A stretch of DNA of 21,273 bases from Spirogloea muscicola. Taxonomy: Eukaryota; Streptophyta; Zygnematophyceae; Spirogloeales; Spirogloeaceae. Shown here piece after piece: positions 16,355 through 21,273 of this stretch. The first letter of the stretch is position 1; each line of letters opens with the position of its first letter. The notes under the pieces are model-generated. The model was not told the DNA's origin, did no database searches, and saw nothing but the letters and a program-made list of their open reading frames with translations. Both the position numbers and the translations under genes were made by a program. The stretch is from assembly GCA_009602725.1 (NCBI GenBank), contig WELB01000317.1:50069-71341 (forward strand), written 5' to 3'.

Positions 16355-17344
16355 ATGCAGGACCTGCAGGGCTGCTATGGCGCGACCTGGGAGGACACCG
16401 GCAGCCGGCGTCTCCACCTAGCTGGCAGCACAGCCCTCGCCGGCAGCATCAGGCCGACCGGACTGAGCTGCTGGCTGCAGCCCCACGCCGCCGCCGTCGG
16501 CGTTTTTCAGTCCGGAGGTGCGGCGCCATGCGTGTCGTGGCTGGAAGACTTCGCCGAGCGCCAGCTGCCCGTGCACGCAGCTCTCCACAGGAGCGCAGTC
16601 AGTAGCGGCGCCGCCGCACACGACCAAGCGCAGGCCATCCGGAGGGCGGTGAGCCACTGGGAATCGCAGCAGCAGACCGCTGACAGCCCCCACACATCTG
16701 CGAGGGTGCCTGAGTACCGGCACCCACCTGACGGGAGGGTCCTCTCCGCACCGTGCCCGTCACCTGCGGCAGTTCAGTCAGTGCGTGGACCGGCCTCCTT
16801 GCACCAGTCGCGGGAGATTGCGAGGCCGTTGTTAGAGCGGCTGGAGCTGGGCAAGCGGAAGCTGGAGCTTGTGACAGAGCAGCTGAACGCGATGCTGGAG
16901 AAAGCCGACGGGCAGGAGCCCGGTCGGAGGCCCCGCCTGGAGAACGTGTGGCCAAGAGTTGCAGAGTCCCAAGGTGGGACCTCCGATGAGAACGATGACT
17001 CGCTCACCCGGAGCTCCTCTGAGAAGTCGCCAGGCAAGGCCAAGACGCCTGTGGAGACGCCAAGCGAGGGCGTCCGGGTTGAAGCGGCCTGGGCCAGTCT
17101 GCTGCAGCACCCCAAGAAGCCCATCGATCTTCGGGAAGTTGCTTCCTCGTGGGGCCGGAGGTGGGAAGACCAGACCGGCGACCATCTTTGCCAGCCGTCC
17201 AGCAAGGTGCAGGCTGGAAGCAGCGCATGTGCGCTCTCTGCTCAGAGTCTGCCCCGCCTTGAGAGCCCACAGGCAGCGAGCTCGATGCTAGCAACCAGCC
17301 AGAGTATCCGATGTCCCCCTCTTGATCTTGATTTGCATCTCTGA
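16355..17344 (+). CDS. Orphan 329-residue protein with predicted coiled coil
   Basis: The ATG at 16355 opens a frame that runs to the TGA at 17342-17344. The codons are GC3-rich and the protein is of mixed composition, unlike the chance frames nearby. The N-terminal half has no recognisable domain. Around residues 155-195 the sequence REIARPLLERLELGKRKLEL, followed by VTEQLNAMLEK, is a strong candidate amphipathic helix or coiled coil. After it comes a Ser/Glu/Lys-rich, probably disordered segment (SDENDDSLTRSSSEKSPGKA), then EAAWASLLQHPKKPIDLREV. I recognise no family. An upstream exon is possible, because the frame is also open from a GTG at 16331 back to a stop at 16235. It could also be a chance ORF. 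Confidence 0.45.
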   Translation: MQDLQGCYGATWEDTGSRRLHLAGSTALAGSIRPTGLSCWLQPHAAAVGVFQSGGAAPCVSWLEDFAERQLPVHAALHRSAVSSGAAAHDQAQAIRRAVSHWESQQQTADSPHTSARVPEYRHPPDGRVLSAPCPSPAAVQSVRGPASLHQSREIARPLLERLELGKRKLELVTEQLNAMLEKADGQEPGRRPRLENVWPRVAESQGGTSDENDDSLTRSSSEKSPGKAKTPVETPSEGVRVEAAWASLLQHPKKPIDLREVASSWGRRWEDQTGDHLCQPSSKVQAGSSACALSAQSLPRLESPQAASSMLATSQSIRCPPLDLDLHL

Positions 17345-18060
17345 GTCACCAGTGTCTGCTATTTTCCCAACTCCGGCCCAAGGCTGGGAGCGAAGACATG
17401 GTGAATGACCTCCTCTCCAGCGAGGTCAGCATCACAACTGCATGTCAAGAAGCCACCCAATGACTTTCTGTGGCTCCAGGAGTTTCCAGCATTTACGACG
17501 CTGCTACCGCCGCTGCATAAGTGGCCTGCACTTACCGTTCATTCGCCAATCGCTGATTGGGACCAGCCTCGTCTTTGCCAAATGTCGCCTTGTGTCCGTC
17601 ATGTCTCTCAGCGGGCTAGCAGTCCGTCAGTCAGGCATATCACGCAGTCACGCTCGCGCAGACTTGCCAACTGGCGCTTCAGAGCAGGGCCACTCCTGCG
17701 GTCACCTTGGGGGCGTCCGGGCCCATGTGAGGCCCTTTAAGTGTCCAGGGTTTTGGACTTTTGGGGCGAGAGCATCGAGAGGTCCCAGGAGCCTGTCAGG
17801 CGTCCACGTCTGGGCCGACTCGAGGCGATCAACGCGAGCAGGCTGGCGGGCGGGCGCGGAGCGGCACATCCGGATCGGTAAGGTGGGTCGCCCGGCGCTA
17901 CATGGCGGGGGGCGGAAGCGGTGTCGGCAGTGCGGCCGGGCGGGGCGTGCAGGCGGGCAGGGCGGCTGGGCGGCAACGAGCGGCCAAGTGCCAGGCAGCG
18001 CTGGCCGTGGGCGCGCAGGTCGAGTCACGTCGAAGTTCCGCTAACCTTTCGGCCCGCGTC
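17345..18060. other. GC-rich stretch without a supported gene
   Basis: Overlapping frames on both strands exist (for example 17442-18044 +, 17702-18028 -) with R/G/A/P-rich translations. I see no domains and no LINE similarity until 18060. The first part is probably the 3' flank of the orphan ORF. Confidence 0.4.
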
Positions 18061-18098
18061 ATCTCAGCCCCTATTCTCGATGGGCGAGTACTTCCTCT
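18060..18098 (+). mobile_element. LINE group B terminal fragment
   Basis: CAGCCCCTATTCTCGATGGGCGAGTACTTCCTC is the right half of the group B tail. The left half of the hairpin is missing. Confidence 0.7.
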
Positions 18099-18127
18099 TC
18101 GCCATTTTGGGCTGGCCTCTTTGTTCG

Positions 18128-18275
18128 AGAGAAGCGTGGCCAGATTGACTGGTGGCTGGGAAAGGCCAGCCAAAAGAATGGACAAGGCTGAAGGAGCCGG
18201 AGTGCGAACGATTAGGACTAAGACATCAGCCAGGGAACGCTCAGTAATCTCTAGTAAGGAGATGCAGAATGCAAG
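18128..18275 (-). mobile_element. LINE group A 3' end, inverted
   Basis: The + strand shows the reverse complement of the group A tail (GCGTGGCCAGATTGACTGG, hairpin core, GGAGCCGGAGTGCGAACG). It continues across the stop codon into the last codons LHLLTRDY. This copy has the same stop-to-tail junction as 1533-1560, confirming that the tail belongs to the LINE. Confidence 0.88.
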
Positions 18276-18384
18276 ATCTTTGTTCTGGGTGCCCCAAGCT
18301 GCCCTCCCACCAATGGTGGTGGGCGTCGACCTGCTGCACTGGAAGAAGCAGATTCTGAAACGGCCGTAGATAGCGATTGCATTC

Positions 18385-18900
18385 CCATTCGGACCTCGTC
18401 AAGTTCTCTTCGGGCTGGCTGTTGGGAGAGCCACTTCTCTCTTGCATTCGGACCTTGTCATTTCTTTTCGGGCTGGCTGTTCAGAGCCCTTGCCCCCGCT
18501 GGGAGAGCCACTTCTTCAACCTATTGTATATGGGAGAAGAAGCTGCTCTTTCGAAGGGGGGGCTGAGACAAGTGGCTCTCGGGGGGCAAGGGCTGAGAGA
18601 AAAAGCGAGCCCACAAAGGAAAGAACAATGTCCAAAGGAAGAACGAGAGTGGCTCTCCCAGTGAACCCATTGGGAGAGCCACTTCTTCGTCTCCCAGTGA
18701 TTCTTGTGTGCTTTAGCGCTTTCTCTGGCACCTTCAAAGTTTATGTATACTTCTTTCTGGGCTGGCCTCTGACAGCCCCCCCTTCGTAGCTGCTAAGCGC
18801 TTTTTGGCCCCTTCGAACTTTTGCAAATCCTTTTCGGGCTGGCTTTTCACAGCCCTTGCCCCCAGTAGGAGTGCCACTTCTTCTGAAGCGTCCTTGCTTC
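18385..18900. mobile_element. Cluster of group C LINE tails
   Basis: At least five pieces with the group C signature lie here: GGACCTCGTC...CGGGCTGGCTG near 18395, CGGGCTGGCTGTTCAGAGCC near 18469, an inverted one near 18545-18630, and + strand ones near 18755-18790 and 18786-18885. Several end GGGAGAGCCACTTCTTC. No coding sequence is attached. They look like successive insertions at one spot, or local duplication. Confidence 0.75.
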
Positions 18901-18976
18901 TCAAAAGAAGCCACTTTCACTAGACGTTACCAAGTGATTTATGCTACGGGCCAGCTTTGAAAAAGCGCTTCTGGCG

Positions 18977-19106
18977 CCTTCGGACATTGTCGATCTCTTT
19001 CGGGCTGGCTGTTCACAGCCCTTGCCCCCTTTTTGCCACTTCGCTCTCCACGAGGGGACAAGGGCTGTGCACGGTAGCCCGAAGGAAACTGACAATGTCC
19101 AAAAGG
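18977..19106. repeat. Imperfect inverted repeat built from two group C tails
   Basis: The left arm (18977-19028, with GGACATTGTCGATCTCTTTC and GGGCTGGCTGTTCACAGCCC) and the right arm (19054-19106) are reverse complements over about 50 bp with several mismatches. About 25 bp separate them. Two group C copies in opposite orientation make a potential long hairpin, and each arm also carries its own internal hairpin. Confidence 0.85.
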
Positions 19107-19118
19107 GCCAGGAAGAGA

Positions 19119-19288
19119 AGAGCTCGCCCATAGAGAAGAGGGGCTGGCAAAGCCAACCCAAAAAGCGCTTGCCCAAAAGCTTTCCCGGTAGAATTAGCAA
19201 TTAGTGACTTCTACTTAGGAGCCGCAAATCATAGAGACTAGCAGCCGGAAAGTAGTAAGTGCAGCCGGAAAGCAGTCCTCCCCTGACG
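19119..19288 (-). mobile_element. LINE group B 3' end
   Basis: On the - strand the coding end reads FPAASLYDLRLLSRSH with a stop at 19203-19201. A short 3' UTR and the group B hairpin tail to 19119 follow. A small internal duplication of TTTCCGGCTGC lies around 19225-19270. Confidence 0.8.
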
Positions 19289-19480
19289 AAGTGCTCGCCC
19301 ATAGAGAAGAGGGGCTGGCAAAGCCAGCCCAAAACGAGTGGACAATGTCTAAAACCAAGGAAAAAGGAGCCGAAAAATGACGACAATACAAAAACTTCAA
19401 AACATGTAGACGATGTACAGGGAAGCTCAGTACCCACGAGTGAGCAACATCAAGTCTGAGTAGCTCGCTGCAGGTTAAAG
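19289..19480 (-). mobile_element. LINE group B 3' end, second copy
   Basis: On the - strand AASYSDLMLLTRGY and a stop near 19428 are followed by a 3' UTR with CTTCCCTGTACATCGTC. The tail then reads GGGCTGGCTTTGCCAGCCCC and TATGGGCGAGCAC. The + strand copy at 20500-20730 matches it from the protein end through the tail, which defines group B. It abuts the previous copy in tandem. Confidence 0.85.
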
Positions 19481-19487
19481 AGCCTAG

Positions 19488-19525
19488 CATCTCCGACCTG
19501 CGGCTGCTTAGCAGAGGTTACTGAG
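19488..19525 (+). mobile_element. LINE C-terminal codons
   Basis: TCCGACCTGCGGCTGCTTAG continues as SDLRLLSRGY and a TGA at 19520-19522. Only the last codons of a LINE ORF remain. Confidence 0.75.
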
Positions 19526-19559
19526 TGATTCTCCTGTAGCTCTTTGGATTTTGTCCATT

Positions 19560-19690
19560 CTCAAAGAGGCACTCCGAGGAGACCCAGAGGCGGCGGCCAT
19601 AGCACGGCCTGCTCGCGTGTGGACGGCGTGGGCTGACGAAAGGCCTTTGAGAGAGCACACTTCTTTCCTGACGAAAGCCAGAGGAGCCGG
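19560..19690 (-). mobile_element. LINE C-terminal relic (group A-like)
   Basis: The - strand frame SSAHAVHTRAGRAMAAASGS matches SLAFAVHLRACRALAAASGF at 1411-1470. It is cut on both sides and placed opposite to the piece at 19488. Confidence 0.7.
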
Positions 19691-19749
19691 GAAAATGTGA
19701 CACAAAGCTATCTCCCCCGGTTCGAGAAATGGCTATACTGCTTCTTGCG

Positions 19750-20000
19750 CTCCGCAGAGGAGGCGTTGGCTGAGGCCAGCCTCAAAGCCTGGACAAATTG
19801 GCGGATTGTTTTTAAGTGTGGTAATCTCAAACAAGAGTCCCACGGCGCGCCAAGGGCGGCTGCGCTGTCTCGACCAAGCTGAGGGAAAGAGAGAGAGAAA
19901 GATGCTTCCAGGCGAGGGCGGTGGCTGAGAGGCCAGCCCAGAGAAAAGAACGAACAAAGGTCCAAGGGGCCAAGGAAAACGCTAGAACAAAACACGGAAT
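19750..20000 (-). mobile_element. Two diverged LINE tails, inverted
   Basis: GGCTGAGGCCAGCCTCAAAG near 19767 and GGCTGAGAGGCCAGCCCAGA near 19922 are followed by GGTCCAAGGGGCCAAGG. They are - strand versions of group A/C tails with mutated stems. Confidence 0.6.
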
Positions 20001-20079
20001 CAAGCTGAGGGGCTTGGGACGGCACATTGCCAATGGTGGCGCCGACGCCGTTGCCGCCTCTGCTAGCCCTCTGCTCTAG

Positions 20080-20260
20080 CTGCAGCATCTGGCTTTCGTC
20101 AGGGGGATTGCTTTCCGGCTGCTATTCTTTCTCGTTCGTGGCTCCTCCCTAGAGGTTTCGATGTAACTATCTACCAGGCAAGCTCTGAGAAAGCGCTTTT
20201 GGCGCCTTCAAACCTTGTCAATTTATTCAAGCTGGCTGTTTACAGCCCTTGCTTGCCTTC
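20080..20260 (+). mobile_element. LINE 3' end with group C tail
   Basis: SGFRQGDCFPAAIL on the + strand (about 20091-20133) matches SGFRQGDVFPPASY of the group A protein. After the coding end come TGAGAAAGCGCTTTTGGCGC, then AGCTGGCTGTTTACAGCCC. This copy joins a protein end to a group C tail, showing that group C is also a LINE 3' end. Confidence 0.75.
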
Positions 20261-20392
20261 GTACTTGGCCACACATAACCCTCCACCTCTTAATACACAC
20301 GCATTCCCCCTTAGGTGAGCCACCTTTCTCAGCGGCGCTTGGCTGTTGGGCAAGGTGGGGTTAGGTGGTGGGGTGGATAAGCAATAATTTAA

Positions 20393-20500
20393 GAAAGCGC
20401 GGCCAAATTGACTGGTGGCTGAGGCTGTGGCAACAGCTCTGTCAAAGTAAGGTGATGCTTGTGAGAAAGAAAGTGGCTCTCCCATGGGGGCAAGGGCTGT
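20393..20500 (-). mobile_element. Partial group A tail joined to a group C tail
   Basis: AAGAAAGCGCGGCCAAATTG starts a group A tail that is lost after about 40 bp. Near 20465-20500 GTGGCTCTCCCATGGGGGCA is the inverted end of a group C tail. A nested insertion or deletion is likely. Confidence 0.65.
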
Positions 20501-20730
20501 GTGCCTCTGGGTCTCGGCGGAGTGCCTCGTTCCCTGCAGCCAGCTATTCCGACCTGATGTTGCTCACTCGCGGGTACTAGCTTCCCTTTGCATCGTCGTG
20601 CGTTTTTTTTGCCTTGGTTTGTAGTGTAGTCCCATTTCGGCACCTCTTTCTTTGGCTTTTGGACATTTTCCATTCTTTTTGGGCTGGCTTTGCCAGGCCC
20701 TCTACTCTATGGGCGAGTACTTTCTTCTGT
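20500..20730 (+). mobile_element. LINE group B 3' end
   Basis: The coding end reads FPAASYSDLMLLTRGY with TAG at 20578-20580. It is followed by about 90 bp of 3' UTR, TTTTTGGGCTGGCTTTGCCA, GGCCCTCTACTC, and TATGGGCGAGTACTTTCTTC. It matches the inverted copy at 19289-19480. Confidence 0.87.
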
Positions 20731-20782
20731 GAGAGGCCAGCCTAAAAAGATTGAAAGGAAGCCTGCTGCGCGCTCCCAGTCT

Positions 20783-20850
20783 CAGACTTTGTCCATTCTT
20801 TTGGGCTGGCCTTTCCCAGCCACCAGTCAATCTGGCCGCGCTTCCTTCGA
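20783..20850 (+). mobile_element. LINE group A tail-only copy
   Basis: From CAGACTTTGTCCATTC through the hairpin core to AATCTGGCCGCGCTTCCTT it is nearly identical to 1588-1650. With 20893-20960 it forms an inverted pair about 40 bp apart. Confidence 0.88.
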
Positions 20851-20892
20851 TGGCTGCCGAAGGTCAGCCGAAATAGTTCGTTGACAAGGTCC

Positions 20893-20960
20893 AAAGAAAG
20901 CGCGGCCACATTAATTGGTGGCTGGGAGAGGCCAGCCCTAAAGGAATGCACAAGGAGAAG
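20893..20960 (-). mobile_element. LINE group A tail-only copy, inverted
   Basis: AAGAAAGCGCGGCCACATTA, the hairpin core and GGAATGCACAAGG match the tail at 13886-13960. It lies opposite to the copy just upstream. Confidence 0.87.
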
Positions 20961-21171
20961 CAGTGAAAGGCCAGCCGTAAAGATGGCGGACAAGGTCCGC
21001 AGGAGCCGCCGAAAAGCCACCCCACAAAAGATCGAAGAATGTCCAACAGTGCGACACGGAGACGGAGACAGCAGCAGCGCTGGCGACAATTTTTGGAGGT
21101 CAGGGCCCTGGCAAGAGGTCCTGCCAAAAAGGGGGGCCCGCCCGCCCCCACAGACCCCGCCCCCCGCCCAG

Positions 21172-21273
<102 letters not shown>

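Noticed and set aside
17442-18044. 200-codon + strand ORF with several cysteines
   Set aside because: The cysteines do not form a recognisable zinc-binding spacing and the second half is G/R/A-rich chance coding.

Overview
The window is nuclear DNA from a eukaryote, most likely a green alga. The evidence is one clear protein gene split into about 16 exons by short GT-AG introns (roughly 86-266 bp), GC-rich ORFs with the standard code, and decayed non-LTR retrotransposons (LINEs) on both sides. There are no operons, no tRNA or rRNA genes that I can see, and no CRISPR array. The assignment to algae, perhaps Trebouxiophyceae, is inference from composition and intron style.

Layout. Positions 1-5.2 kb: a GC-rich stretch with no recognisable gene, then a dense mosaic of LINE 3' ends in both orientations, including nested inverted copies around a perfect 37-bp palindrome at 3446-3482. 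Positions 5.29-11.04 kb: one multi-exon gene on the + strand. Its reconstructed product of about 1,090 residues has a helical N-terminal region and a DEDDy 3'-5' exonuclease domain of the Mut-7/EXD3 type. These are followed by a linker, a double-stranded-RNA-binding domain, a YbaK-type aminoacyl-tRNA-editing domain and an unidentified C-terminal region. All splice phases from exon 2 onward agree, apart from the uncertain last exon end. Positions 11.04-13.45 kb: no gene I can support. Positions 13.5-15.6 kb: two LINE copies in the same orientation on the - strand, one keeping part of the region after the reverse transcriptase and the C-terminal Cys/His domain, broken by frameshifts. Positions 15.8-17.4 kb: a GC-rich segment containing one ambiguous base (16104), then a 330-codon orphan ORF with a predicted coiled coil. 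Positions 17.4-21.17 kb: a GC-rich stretch and another mosaic of LINE 3' ends. The window starts with 11 G and ends with 102 A.

The LINE fragments form at least four groups. Group L has protein ending in LTRGY/LTRAY and its own 3' tail. Groups A, B and C have different 3' tails, but each tail carries the same core inverted repeat (GGGCTGG ... CCAGCCC or a CACAGCC variant) a short distance before a pyrimidine-rich end (CTTTCTT or ACTTCTT). This looks like a stem-loop retained for recognition by the element's own reverse transcriptase. Nearly every copy keeps only this 3' end.

The observation most worth following is the exonuclease/dsRBD/YbaK fusion. The Mut-7/EXD3 family normally carries a Mut7-C domain after the exonuclease. 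Here that region is replaced by an RNA-binding module and a tRNA-editing-like fold, in a gene sitting beside inverted transposon copies.
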